Positions 8,891-16,873 of a stretch of 64,000 nucleotides of DNA are shown in pieces. This stretch comes from Mesorhizobium sp. NZP2298 (lineage in GTDB: Bacteria; Pseudomonadota; Alphaproteobacteria; Rhizobiales; Rhizobiaceae). The position numbers and the translations under genes are program-made. Below the pieces are notes generated by a model. The model worked only from the letters and a program-made list of their open reading frames with translations. It was not told the DNA's origin and made no database searches. The stretch is from contig NZ_CP033365.1 of NCBI RefSeq assembly GCF_013170825.1, positions 4,414,001 through 4,478,000 of the forward strand, read 5' to 3'. Position 1 is the first letter of the stretch. Every line of letters begins with the position of its first letter.

Positions 8891-9448
8891 TCAGCGAATG
8901 AAATCGTCGAAGCGCCGCAACGTCACCCTGCGGTTCTGCCAGTTTTCGTTCTGCGTCGGCACGAGCAGGAACTCCTCGCCGTAGCCGACGGTTTCCAGGG
9001 CATAGCCGGGTACGCCGAATTCGCGCACCAGCGTGCGCTTCAGCGAGGCGGCACGCTGTTCGGAGAGGATCTGGTTCGACTGAAAGGATCCGACGGCATC
9101 GGTATGCCCCTCGATCAGCACGCGCGCACCGGGATCGCGGCGCAGGATGCGCCGAAGCGCATTGGCGATGGTCTCGATCTTGTCGTATTGCGAGCTGGAA
9201 ATGGCGGTCGAGCCGAAGGCGAAATTGATCGACTGGATGTCGATCGAGCGCGCCATGCGGCGCAGATCCGGCCGGCGCTTGAATTCGCGAATGGTGACGC
9301 GCTCGTTCGGCCGCAGCTTCACTCGGGGCGCGGCCTCGAGTTTGCGCTCGATCGTCGCGGCGGAAGGTGTCGTCGCTTGCGCAGCGGCAAGGCTCGGCAT
9401 CGCAATCGCAGCGATCAGCGCGGCGGCCAGTGTACGGCGTGTCAGCAT
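8891..9448 (-). CDS. OmpA-family peptidoglycan-binding protein
   Basis: Signal peptide MLTRRTLAAALIAAIAMPSLAAAQ (about 1-24), a basic linker, then an OmpA C-terminal domain: INFAFGSTAISSSQYDKIETIANALRR, then VLIEGHTDAVGSFQSN, then LSEQRAASLKRTLV and NRRVTLRRFDDFI. The domain anchors the cell envelope to peptidoglycan, and the GHTD motif and final NRRV are the conserved contacts. There is no N-terminal barrel, so it is a soluble or lipid-free periplasmic form of 185 aa. I start at 9448 because AAGGAG lies 8 nt upstream; the longer frame would bury the signal peptide. Confidence 0.88.
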   Translation of the reverse strand: MLTRRTLAAALIAAIAMPSLAAAQATTPSAATIERKLEAAPRVKLRPNERVTIREFKRRPDLRRMARSIDIQSINFAFGSTAISSSQYDKIETIANALRRILRRDPGARVLIEGHTDAVGSFQSNQILSEQRAASLKRTLVREFGVPGYALETVGYGEEFLLVPTQNENWQNRRVTLRRFDDFIR

Positions 9449-9547
9449 ATCTTTTCTCCTTCGGCCTCTGCCGCATTGATGATGCGGGCAACATGCCAAA
9501 GGCAGGCTGAAGCGCCGATGAACGAAAGGTTCAGATTCCCGCTGGGG

Positions 9548-10111
9548 TTACGGCCGCATGACGCTGGCCGAACGCTCGGCGAAAGGCAGCGGGTGCACGA
9601 CCTCCTTCTTCTGCGCGACCGGACTGAAACCGAGCTTCTGGTAAAGTGGGAGTGCCGCCGGATGGTCAAGCGTACAGGTTTGCACCGTCACCCGTTTCGG
9701 TCCATATGACCACGCGGCCGCAATCGCCGAACCCAGGAACCAGCGGCCGAGGCCCTGCCCGGTGGCATGTTCCATCATGCCGAAATAGGCAAGTTCGACT
9801 TCCTCCGGCAGATGCGGCTTGATGTCGAAGAAACCTGCCGGCGCGCCATCGAGATAAAGCACCCTGATGTCGCGATCCTCGCGGTGGATGCCGGCTGAAA
9901 GTTCATCGTCATTCAGTCTGAGAACATTCACCCAGTGCCATTTGCGTCCCACCCGGTCCATCAGGTAGCGATAGAAATGCAGGGGAATGTCCCTGGTCTT
10001 CAAAAGCGCGACCTGGCGGTTGTAAGGCACTGGCGGCGAGACGGCAGGAGGGGCATGCATTTCGAGAAAAGTCACCGTGACTTCAATGTCCTGCAGCACG
10101 CCGTTTTCCAT
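9548..10111 (-). CDS. GNAT-family N-acetyltransferase
   Basis: Acetyl-CoA-dependent acetyltransferase fold. The conserved motif A is HATGQGLGRWFLGSAIAAAW (Q-x-x-G-x-G), preceded by the beta strand VELAYFGM and followed by CTLDHPAALPLYQKLGFSPV. The substrate is not evident. I start at 10111 because AAGGA lies 9 nt upstream. An ATG at 10120 would overlap the sseA stop codon (ATGA) but would have AAGGA directly abutting it. It is the last gene of the cysK-alaX-sseA run, so a role with a sulfur or amino-acid substrate is possible but only by context. Confidence 0.82.
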   Translation of the reverse strand: MENGVLQDIEVTVTFLEMHAPPAVSPPVPYNRQVALLKTRDIPLHFYRYLMDRVGRKWHWVNVLRLNDDELSAGIHREDRDIRVLYLDGAPAGFFDIKPHLPEEVELAYFGMMEHATGQGLGRWFLGSAIAAAWSYGPKRVTVQTCTLDHPAALPLYQKLGFSPVAQKKEVVHPLPFAERSASVMRP

Positions 10112-10116
10112 CGCGT

Positions 10117-10998
10117 TCATTCCTTGCCGGTCTTTTCGGGGCCGGTCTTCGCGGGGCCTGTTGCGACAGGCGTGTCGGAGAGCCCGCCCCACTCGGTCCA
10201 TGAGCCGTCATAGAGCCTGTTGTCGGTGTGGCCAAGCGTCTCCAGGGCGAGCGTAAGCACCGCCGCGGTGACACCGGAGCCGCAAGACGTGACGATGGGC
10301 TTCGACAGGTCAATGCCGGCATCCTCGATCACCTTGCGCAAACGCTCCTTCGACAGCAGCGAACCATTCTCCGACAGTGCGGAATACGGCACATTGCGCG
10401 CGCCCGGCATATGGCCTGAACGGATGCCGGCACGGGGTTCGGGCTCCGCACCAGTGAAGCGGCCGGGTCCACGGGCATCGGCAACCTGGCTGGCGCCGGT
10501 CTCCACGATCCGGCGCATGTCGGCGAGGCTGGCGACGCGACCTGCGTCGAAATCGGCGTGGAATACACTCGGCGCGATCCTTGTCGGCTCGGCCGTGACC
10601 GGCCGCCCGGCCGCTTTCCAACCGTCGAAGCCGCCGTCGAGAATGTAGACCTGGAAAACACCCATGATGCGGAACATCCACCATGCCCGGGGTGCCGAGA
10701 AGAACCCCGGACCGTCATAGATGACGATGGTGTCGTCGGCCGTGACGCCCATCGCTCCGACATATTGCGCGAAATGCCGAGGCGACGGCAGCGTATGCGG
10801 CAAGGCAGCGTCAGGATCCGAAACCGCATCCTGGTCCAGGAAGCGGGCGCCGGGGATGTGGGCGGCTTGATACTCGGCACGCGCGTCGCGCTTCTGCGCC
10901 GGCAAGTACCAGGATGCGTCCACGATTGTCAGGCCGGGCTCGCCCAGGCGTCCCTGCAGCCAGTCCGCGTCGACGATAAAAGGACTGTCTTCGGCCAT
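10117..10998 (-). CDS. sseA: 3-mercaptopyruvate sulfurtransferase
   Basis: Two rhodanese domains. The first is the inactive one (IVDASWYLPAQKRDARAEY...YDGPGFFSAPRAWWMF). The second carries the active loop TSCGSGVTAAV, and CGSGVTA is the form typical of mercaptopyruvate rather than thiosulfate sulfurtransferases (CRKGVTA). It transfers sulfur from 3-mercaptopyruvate, a cysteine transamination product, to cyanide or thiols. The start at 10998 (MAEDSPF...) has GAGAGAA upstream and gives 293 aa. It lies 40 nt after alaX and overlaps or abuts the GNAT gene, in a run headed by cysK, which fits cysteine turnover. Confidence 0.92.
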   Translation of the reverse strand: MAEDSPFIVDADWLQGRLGEPGLTIVDASWYLPAQKRDARAEYQAAHIPGARFLDQDAVSDPDAALPHTLPSPRHFAQYVGAMGVTADDTIVIYDGPGFFSAPRAWWMFRIMGVFQVYILDGGFDGWKAAGRPVTAEPTRIAPSVFHADFDAGRVASLADMRRIVETGASQVADARGPGRFTGAEPEPRAGIRSGHMPGARNVPYSALSENGSLLSKERLRKVIEDAGIDLSKPIVTSCGSGVTAAVLTLALETLGHTDNRLYDGSWTEWGGLSDTPVATGPAKTGPEKTGKE

Positions 10999-11038
10999 TG
11001 TGGTTCTCTCTATCCCGGGTAAGGCAAAGGGTTGCGTG

Positions 11039-11782
11039 TCAGGCGGCCGGCATTGGGCCGAAGCGGATACGGAAACGCCTGTTCTCACGGCCTTTCTTTT
11101 CGATCTTGCCGATGTGGATTTCGCCGATTTCGCCGGTGCTGTTCACATGCGTACCACCGCAGGGCTGGCTGTCGACCGTGCCATTCTCGCCGATGCAGAC
11201 CAGGCGGATCTTGCCGGTGCCGACCGGCGGCCGGACGTTCTTTGACTTCACCAGGCCGGGGTTCGCGGCGAGTTCCTCGTCGCTGATCAGCCTGGTGAAA
11301 ATCGGATGATCGGCCCGCACCAGGCCCATCAGGCTCGCGGTCACCTCTTCCTTGCTGAAACTGGCGTCCGGAATGTCGAAATCGACACGGCTGTCGTCCT
11401 CGGAAACCGCGGCACCCGTGATCGGGAACGGGCAAACGACTGTAAGCAGGTGACAGGCCGCATGCATGCGCATCAACAGGTGCCGGCGTTCCCAGTCGAT
11501 GGCGAGTTTGACCTTCTCGCCAGCCGCCAGGGCCGCCTGCTCGGGCGCCGGCACATGGATGATCTCGTCCTTGGTCTCACCCGTGATGGTGGCAGCGATG
11601 GCGATGTGGCTGCCGTCGGCGCGCTCGAGATAACCGGTGTCTCCAGGTTGTCCACCCGAGGTGGCGTAGAAGATCGTCCGGTCGAGAATGATGCCGCCAC
11701 GATCATTGATGGCAACAACCGTCGCATCCGCCGTGCGCAGGTAGGCATCGTCGCGAAACAGCGCTTCGGTTTTGTACGCCAT
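11039..11782 (-). CDS. alaX: Alanyl-tRNA editing protein (AlaX type)
   Basis: Free-standing editing domain that hydrolyses Ser (or Gly) mischarged on tRNA-Ala. Zinc ligands are visible as HAACH (about residues 106-110) and QPCGGTHVNSTGEIG (about 209). The N-terminal IFYATSGGQPGDTG is the glycine-rich motif of the family. The 247 aa size fits the longer AlaX class. Its ATG shares one base with the cysK stop codon (TGATG), so the two are translationally coupled. A stand-alone editor placed beside cysteine synthase, whose substrate derives from serine, makes physiological sense, but that link is inference. Confidence 0.92.
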   Translation of the reverse strand: MAYKTEALFRDDAYLRTADATVVAINDRGGIILDRTIFYATSGGQPGDTGYLERADGSHIAIAATITGETKDEIIHVPAPEQAALAAGEKVKLAIDWERRHLLMRMHAACHLLTVVCPFPITGAAVSEDDSRVDFDIPDASFSKEEVTASLMGLVRADHPIFTRLISDEELAANPGLVKSKNVRPPVGTGKIRLVCIGENGTVDSQPCGGTHVNSTGEIGEIHIGKIEKKGRENRRFRIRFGPMPAA

Positions 11783-12816
11783 CACGAGACCTTTTCGAAT
11801 GGCACCGAAATCTTGCTCCGCAGTTCCATCCAGCCCGGCACGGGAAGATTCTTCTCGCGCAGGAATTCCGGGTTGAACAGCTTCGACTGATAGCGCGTGC
11901 CGTAGTCGCAAAGAATGGTCACGATGGTATGACCGGGGCCCAATTCCCTGGCCAGCCGGATCGCGCCGGCGATGTTGATGCCGGTCGAGCCGCCGACGCA
12001 AAGACCCTCTTCCTGAATGAGATCGAAAACGATCGGCAGTGCGTCCTCATCCTTGATCTGGAAGGAGAAGTCCGGCGTGAACCCTTCGAGATTGGCGGTG
12101 ATGCGCCCCTGCCCGATGCCCTCGGTGATCGAGCTGCCCTCCGACTTCAATTCGCCGCTGGTGTAGAAACTGTAGAGCGCGGCGCCCAGTGGATCAGCGA
12201 GCGCGATCTTCACATCCTTGCTCTTGGCCTTCAGTCCGAAAGCAACGCCGGCAAGTGTGCCGCCGGACCCCACCGCCGAGACGAAACCATCGACCTTGCC
12301 GCCGGTCTGGCTCCAGATTTCCTCCGCCGTGGTGCGGATATGGCCGTCGCGGTTGGCGACATTATCGAACTGGTTGGCCCATATGGCGCCGTTCGGCTCG
12401 CTCCTGGCCATCTGCTCGGCCAGACGTCCCGACAGTTTCACGTAGTTGTTGGGGTTCTTGTAGGGCACGGCCGGCACCTCGATCAGCTCGGCGCCGAGCA
12501 ACCGGATCGTATCCTTCTTTTCCTGGCTCTGCGTATCCGGGATGACGATGACGGTGCGATAACCCAGCGCCTTGGCGACCAGTGTCAGGCCGATGCCCGT
12601 GTTGCCGGCCGTGCCCTCGACGATGACACCACCCGGCTTCAACAGGCCGCGCTGTTCGGCGTCACGGATGATGAACAGGCCGGCGCGATCCTTGACCGAT
12701 TGCCCCGGATTCATGAACTCGGCCTTACCCAGGATCTCGCAGCCGGTTTCTTCGGAAGCCTTGTTGAGGCGGATCAGAGGCGTGTTGCCGATCGCGTCGA
12801 TCACAGAACGGGGCAT
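11782..12816 (-). CDS. cysK: Cysteine synthase A (O-acetylserine sulfhydrylase)
   Basis: PLP enzyme joining O-acetylserine and sulfide to make cysteine. The opening is IGNTPLIRLNKASEETGCEI, the PLP lysine is in NPGQSVKDRAG (about residue 44), the phosphate loop is GSGGT (about 186-190), and the substrate loop is EGTAGNTGIGL. Classic CysK has a TSGNTG loop; the TAGNTG form also occurs in cystathionine beta-synthase-like relatives, so the exact sulfur acceptor is slightly uncertain. At 344 aa it is a little longer than enterobacterial CysK. AAGGA precedes the ATG by 7 nt. It heads the minus-strand cysK-alaX-sseA-GNAT run. Confidence 0.88.
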   Translation of the reverse strand: MPRSVIDAIGNTPLIRLNKASEETGCEILGKAEFMNPGQSVKDRAGLFIIRDAEQRGLLKPGGVIVEGTAGNTGIGLTLVAKALGYRTVIVIPDTQSQEKKDTIRLLGAELIEVPAVPYKNPNNYVKLSGRLAEQMARSEPNGAIWANQFDNVANRDGHIRTTAEEIWSQTGGKVDGFVSAVGSGGTLAGVAFGLKAKSKDVKIALADPLGAALYSFYTSGELKSEGSSITEGIGQGRITANLEGFTPDFSFQIKDEDALPIVFDLIQEEGLCVGGSTGINIAGAIRLARELGPGHTIVTILCDYGTRYQSKLFNPEFLREKNLPVPGWMELRSKISVPFEKVS

Positions 12817-13044
12817 TCAGGATTCCTTGTGTGCGTGCGCCGAAACCCTAGAAACCCGACGCCGCGGTTTCAAGGCAAGAATTCGCCTGGTCCAGTCGCA
12901 TTTCCAGCATTGCGTTGCATTGGCGTTCCCGAGGCCGAGCTTGGTATCGCACAGTTCATTTTGCACTTGTGGTCGAAAAGCGCTCTTTTCATTCGATTTC
13001 CTGACCGCTAGAGCAAGGCACCAACAAACTCGGCAGGGCGCAGC

Positions 13045-13866
13045 ATGACACTCTATCGGGCCGATCCGAAACACGGCGTCGCCTGGGTCACAGGCGGCAG
13101 CAGCGGCATTGGCCGCTCGCTGGCCAGGGATCTGGCGTCCCAAGGCTACGCGGTGGCGGTAACCGCGCTGGACGACGATCCTATCGACACGCTCATTGTC
13201 GAGACCGCGCAGATGCCGGGCAGTGTCACCGCTTTTCCCTGCGACGTGACCGACGAACCGCGCATGGCAAGAACGGTCGCGGCGATCGAGAAGGAGCTCG
13301 GTCCGATCGTGCTCGCGGTCTTCAATGCCGGAAACTACATCTCGACGCCCGGAGAGGCTCTCGTCGTCAAGGACTTTCGCAAGTCCTTCGAGGTCAATTA
13401 TTTCGGCATCATCAACGGGCTGGTGCCGGTCGTGGAGCATATGCGCGTGCGATCACGCGGCCATGTCGTGCTGGTCGGATCGGTCACCGCCTATTTCGGC
13501 TGGCCGACCACCGCCGCCTATGGCGGCACCAAGGCGGCGATCAACATTCTGGCAGAGTCGCTGAAGTACGATTTCGACAAGATGAACATCCGCGTCCAGG
13601 TGATAAACCCCGGTTTTGTCGACACGCCGCTGACTGAAAAGAACATGCTGCCAATGCCGGGCCTGATGCCGGTCAGCCGAGCAACGCGCCGCATGGTGAA
13701 GGCGATCAAATCCGGTGGTTTTGAAGTCACCTTTCCGTACCGGACGAGCTGGCCGCTGAAATTTCTCGCCCTCTTGCCCCGACCCGTTTGCCGATGGGTG
13801 ATCAGCCTGATGACCAGTTGGAAGGCACGGCCGCTTAATTACGACCGCAAACCGCCAAGCGAATAG
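13045..13866 (+). CDS. Short-chain dehydrogenase/reductase
   Basis: Classical SDR: TGGSSGIGRSLA (cofactor loop, about residues 16-27), CDVTDEP (adenine contact), VFNAGNYIST (NAG motif), a catalytic Ser in LVGSVTAYFG, and YGGTK (YxxxK). The C-terminal 45 residues include a hydrophobic stretch (WPLKFLALLPRPVCRWVISL) that could sit at the membrane. This is reminiscent of sphingoid or lipid reductases, but the substrate cannot be read from sequence. It is divergent from cysK across a 228-bp gap. CAGGG precedes the ATG. Confidence 0.85.
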   Translation: MTLYRADPKHGVAWVTGGSSGIGRSLARDLASQGYAVAVTALDDDPIDTLIVETAQMPGSVTAFPCDVTDEPRMARTVAAIEKELGPIVLAVFNAGNYISTPGEALVVKDFRKSFEVNYFGIINGLVPVVEHMRVRSRGHVVLVGSVTAYFGWPTTAAYGGTKAAINILAESLKYDFDKMNIRVQVINPGFVDTPLTEKNMLPMPGLMPVSRATRRMVKAIKSGGFEVTFPYRTSWPLKFLALLPRPVCRWVISLMTSWKARPLNYDRKPPSE

Positions 13867-13959
13867 GATGCCCACAGGATTGGTGGTTTGGCTGCCTGGG
13901 CGGCCGTTGCCTGTTCATGGCCACCGCCATAGGCTTGTTGTTGTTGCGTGGAGTCTGCA

Positions 13960-14934
13960 ATGGGGCGACGGATCGTGCTTGCTGTGCTGGGCCTGATCGC
14001 CGTCCTTGCACTGGCCATCGTCCTCGGTCCACGCGTTCCCGTCGACACCACGATACGCTTCGATCCTTCCGCCATCGGCGACGATCCGCAGGCCTATGTG
14101 GCGAAGGTGGAAGCCGCCGTGCCCGGTATCCGCGACGGGCTGGAGAAGGAGATCGTCTGGGCCAACCCGATGGTGCATGCCAAGACGCCGCTGTCGATCG
14201 TCTATATCCACGGTTTTTCCGCTTCCAAAGGCGAAGTCCGCCCCCTGCCCGACGAGGTGGCCGACCAGCTCGACGCCAACCTCTTCTACACACGCCTTAC
14301 CGGTCACGGGCAAGACGGCGCGGCGATGACGCAGGGCAGCGTCAATGCCTGGATCAACGACTATGAGGAGGCGCTCGCCATCGGTCGGGCGATAGGCGAC
14401 AAGGTGATCGTCATCTCGACCTCGACCGGCGGCTCGCTGGCGGCGTGGGCGGCAACACAGCCCGGCGCATCGGATGGCGTGGCGGCCATTGCATTCATCT
14501 CGCCCAATTTCGGCGTGAAGGCGTCAGGTGCCGAGATCCTGACCATGCCGTGGGGCAAGCAGATCGCCGAACTCGTCATGGGCAAGGAACGCAGTTTCGT
14601 GCCGCGCAACGCGCTGCACGAAAAATTCTGGACCACCAAATATCCGGTTGCCGCGACGCTGCCGATGCAGGCACTGACTGAACTCGCCTATGGAGCGCCC
14701 GTGGAGAAAGCTGATATCCCTGCCCTGTTCATCTTCTCAGACTCTGACAGGGTGGTGCGGCCTGACCGCACCCGCGAAATCGCCGGCCGCTGGGGCGCGC
14801 CGCACGAACTGGTACCGGTCGACGACACCGGCGACCCGGACAACCATGTCATCGCCGGCGACGCGCTGTCACCATCGACCACGGCTTTCCTGGCGCAACG
14901 GATTACCGTCTGGGTCGAGGCGGTGGCGAAGTAA
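13960..14934 (+). CDS. Alpha/beta hydrolase, membrane-anchored or exported
   Basis: An N-terminal hydrophobic segment (GRRIVLAVLGLIAVLALAIVLG, residues 2-23) suggests a signal anchor. The hydrolase core has IVYIHGFSASKGEV (HG oxyanion motif, about 84-85), the nucleophile elbow STSTGG with Ser155, a likely Asp in IFSDSDRVV, and the His in DNHVIAG. The family covers lipases, esterases and acylhydrolases, and the substrate is unknown. I start at the ATG at 13960, preceded by GGAG at 6 nt; the GTG at 13948 is less likely. It lies 93 nt after the SDR gene on the same strand and may be co-transcribed with it. Confidence 0.8.
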   Translation: MGRRIVLAVLGLIAVLALAIVLGPRVPVDTTIRFDPSAIGDDPQAYVAKVEAAVPGIRDGLEKEIVWANPMVHAKTPLSIVYIHGFSASKGEVRPLPDEVADQLDANLFYTRLTGHGQDGAAMTQGSVNAWINDYEEALAIGRAIGDKVIVISTSTGGSLAAWAATQPGASDGVAAIAFISPNFGVKASGAEILTMPWGKQIAELVMGKERSFVPRNALHEKFWTTKYPVAATLPMQALTELAYGAPVEKADIPALFIFSDSDRVVRPDRTREIAGRWGAPHELVPVDDTGDPDNHVIAGDALSPSTTAFLAQRITVWVEAVAK

Positions 14935-14949
14935 GGTTCAGAAAATAAA

Positions 14950-14982
14950 GAGGGCGACCGAAGCATCGCTTCAACCGCCCTC
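14950..14982. terminator. Stem-loop between convergent genes
   Basis: GAGGGCG pairs with CGCCCTC, and an inner GAAGC pairs with GCTTC, giving a long interrupted stem between the hydrolase gene and the convergent helicase gene. AT-rich DNA flanks it on both sides (ATATTTAT on the right), so it may end transcription from both directions. Confidence 0.55.
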
Positions 14983-15040
14983 ATATTTATCAGTCAGGCA
15001 ATCACCCAACCATCAAGGTTTGGCCGACTACCGCGAAGCG

Positions 15041-16462
15041 TCAGGCAGCCCGCGCTGCCGGCCGCTTGCCGCCGAAGCGGCGCTTGTTGTTGCCCTTGAA
15101 GGGTTTCGCGCCTTCCGGCTTGCGCTCGCCGGCAAACGCCGGCTTGTCGCCGAAGCGCTTCTTGCCGAAGCCGTTGCCCTTGTTCTCGCCGCCTGGACGC
15201 CGGCCGTCGCGACGGCCATTGCGGTCGTTGCGATCATTGGCGGGCTCGAAGCGCTCGTTCTTTTCCGCCGGATTGCGCTGCGGATCGGGGCTGCCGAGAT
15301 GGTCGGCAACGATCGGCAGCTTGGTGCGGATGATGCGCTCGACCTGGCGCAACTTGCTGTTTTCCGAAGGATCGCAAAGCGTGATCGCGATGCCGTCCAT
15401 GCCGTTGCGGCCGGTACGGCCGATGCGGTGGACGTAGCTTTCGGCCTCGTCGGGCAGGTCGAAATTCACGACATGGCTGATGCCGGGCACGTCGATGCCG
15501 CGCGCGGCGATGTCGGTCGCGACCAGAATGCGCACCGATCCGTCACGAAAATCGTTCAGCGCCTTCTGACGGGCATTCTGCGACTTGTTGCCATGGATGA
15601 CGGCGGCCTTGAAGCCATCGCGCTCGAGGTCCTTGGTCACCCGGTCGGCGCCATGCTTGGTGCGCGAAAAGATGATGACGGACTTCATCGCCTCGTCGGC
15701 GAGCATGGTCGACAGAACCTGGCGCTTCTGCTTGGTGCGGGCGAAGACGACGCCCTGCACGATCTCGGCTGCCGCCGTGCTTTGCGGCGAGACTTCGATG
15801 CGAACCGGGTTCTTCAACAGGCCCTTGGCCAGTTCGGCGATCTCGTCCGGCATGGTGGCCGAGAACAGCGCCGTCTGGCGGTCAGGCGCGGTCGCCTTGG
15901 CGATGCGCTTGACGTCGTTGATGAAGCCCATGTCGAGCATGCGGTCGCCCTCGTCCAGCACCAGCCATTTGGTGTCGGAGAGGATGAGGTCACCCTCGCG
16001 CACCAGGTCGGTCAGCCGGCCGGGCGTGGCAATCAGGATGTCGACGCCGGGAGCGACCTTCTTCACCTGGCTGAAGCGGGAAACGCCGCCCAGCACCAGT
16101 GCCGTGGAGACATGAGCGCCCTTGGCGAGGATCTTGATGGTGTCCTCGATCTGTACCGCGAGTTCGCGGGTCGGCGCCAGGATGAGCGCGCGAGTCGTCT
16201 TGGCGCGCCGCTTGGTGCCGAGCGCGATGATCTTCGACAGGATCGGCAGCGCAAAGGCCGCGGTCTTGCCGGAGCCCGTCTGCGCGATGCCGAAAATGTC
16301 ACGGCCTTCCATCTGCGGCGGGATGGCCTGCATCTGGATCGGCTTCGGTTCGGTGAAGCCGGCATTGTGGGTGGCCTTGAGCAGCGCACCGGTAATTCCC
16401 AGCGCCGCGAAACCGGAGAGTTCCGCGGTGTCGTTGCCGGGCAATGTGTTTTCGTTGGTCAA
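15041..16462 (-). CDS. ATP-dependent RNA helicase, RhlE-like, with DEGD box
   Basis: All DEAD-family motifs are present: Q motif (FTEPKPIQMQAIP), AQTGSGKT (motif I, about residues 60-67), PTRELAVQI, TPGRLTDL, motif II, FSATM (motif III), VIIFSRTKHGADRV, VATDIAARGIDVP (V) and HRIGRTGR (VI). Motif II reads LDEGDRMLDMGF, with Gly in place of the Ala of DEAD. The catalytic Asp and Glu are kept, so it should be active. The last 80 residues are a basic R/G/N/K-rich RNA-binding tail. The start is TTG at 16462 with AGAAG upstream; no in-frame ATG fits better. It likely acts in ribosome assembly or RNA decay, possibly in the cold. Confidence 0.9.
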   Translation of the reverse strand: MTNENTLPGNDTAELSGFAALGITGALLKATHNAGFTEPKPIQMQAIPPQMEGRDIFGIAQTGSGKTAAFALPILSKIIALGTKRRAKTTRALILAPTRELAVQIEDTIKILAKGAHVSTALVLGGVSRFSQVKKVAPGVDILIATPGRLTDLVREGDLILSDTKWLVLDEGDRMLDMGFINDVKRIAKATAPDRQTALFSATMPDEIAELAKGLLKNPVRIEVSPQSTAAAEIVQGVVFARTKQKRQVLSTMLADEAMKSVIIFSRTKHGADRVTKDLERDGFKAAVIHGNKSQNARQKALNDFRDGSVRILVATDIAARGIDVPGISHVVNFDLPDEAESYVHRIGRTGRNGMDGIAITLCDPSENSKLRQVERIIRTKLPIVADHLGSPDPQRNPAEKNERFEPANDRNDRNGRRDGRRPGGENKGNGFGKKRFGDKPAFAGERKPEGAKPFKGNNKRRFGGKRPAARAA

Positions 16463-16873
16463 AATAATCTTCTTTCAAGCGGCCTCTTGGCCGCAAACAT
16501 CAATGGCGGCAGGGCGCAACCTGCCGTCGAAAAATTTGATATGAAACGACAAGGCGGGCGGACGTGTGCGTCCACTCGGCTGCGCTGTCGTGCCCGCAGG
16601 CATCATGCCACGGGGCTTTTTCGCCACTTTATGATGTACCGGAAAGAGGGCCGATATACCGGAAAGAGGGAAAACAGACGCAACCAGTCTCATTTGTCGA
16701 GAAGGCCGGAATCTCCCGGCCCAAGCGCCTATAGGCTGCATATGGCTGAGTTCGCCCCGGAATGCAAGGGGCACCATGTTGCAGCGCAGCAAAAACCAGC
16801 CAAAGCCGACGCTTGCGCTCCCCGGCGGGCATCATTACCACAAAGGTAGCTTTCCGTTTCTGGGGACCAGGTG
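16463..16873. other. Divergent intergenic region with hairpins upstream of the helicase
   Basis: This 411-bp gap lies between the minus-strand helicase and plus-strand pccB. On the helicase side, hairpins GCGGCC-TCTT-GGCCGC (16479-16494) and GGCAGG-GCGCAA-CCTGCC (16507-16524) would lie in its mRNA leader just before the TTG start. They suggest structured control as in some cold-shock helicase leaders. A 20-bp tandem repeat is at 16633-16672. No gene was found. Confidence 0.5.
16633..16672. repeat. Two tandem 20-bp repeats
   Basis: GATGTACCGGAAAGAGGG and GATATACCGGAAAGAGGG follow each other with a 20-bp period and differ at one base over 18. They lie about 170 bp upstream of the helicase start and 200 bp upstream of pccB. 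They could be a regulator binding repeat, but nothing proves it. Confidence 0.55.

Noticed and set aside
14690..16849. 719-codon open frame on the plus strand
   Set aside because: It is mostly antisense to the RNA helicase, which has all its motifs on the minus strand; its start lies inside the hydrolase gene.
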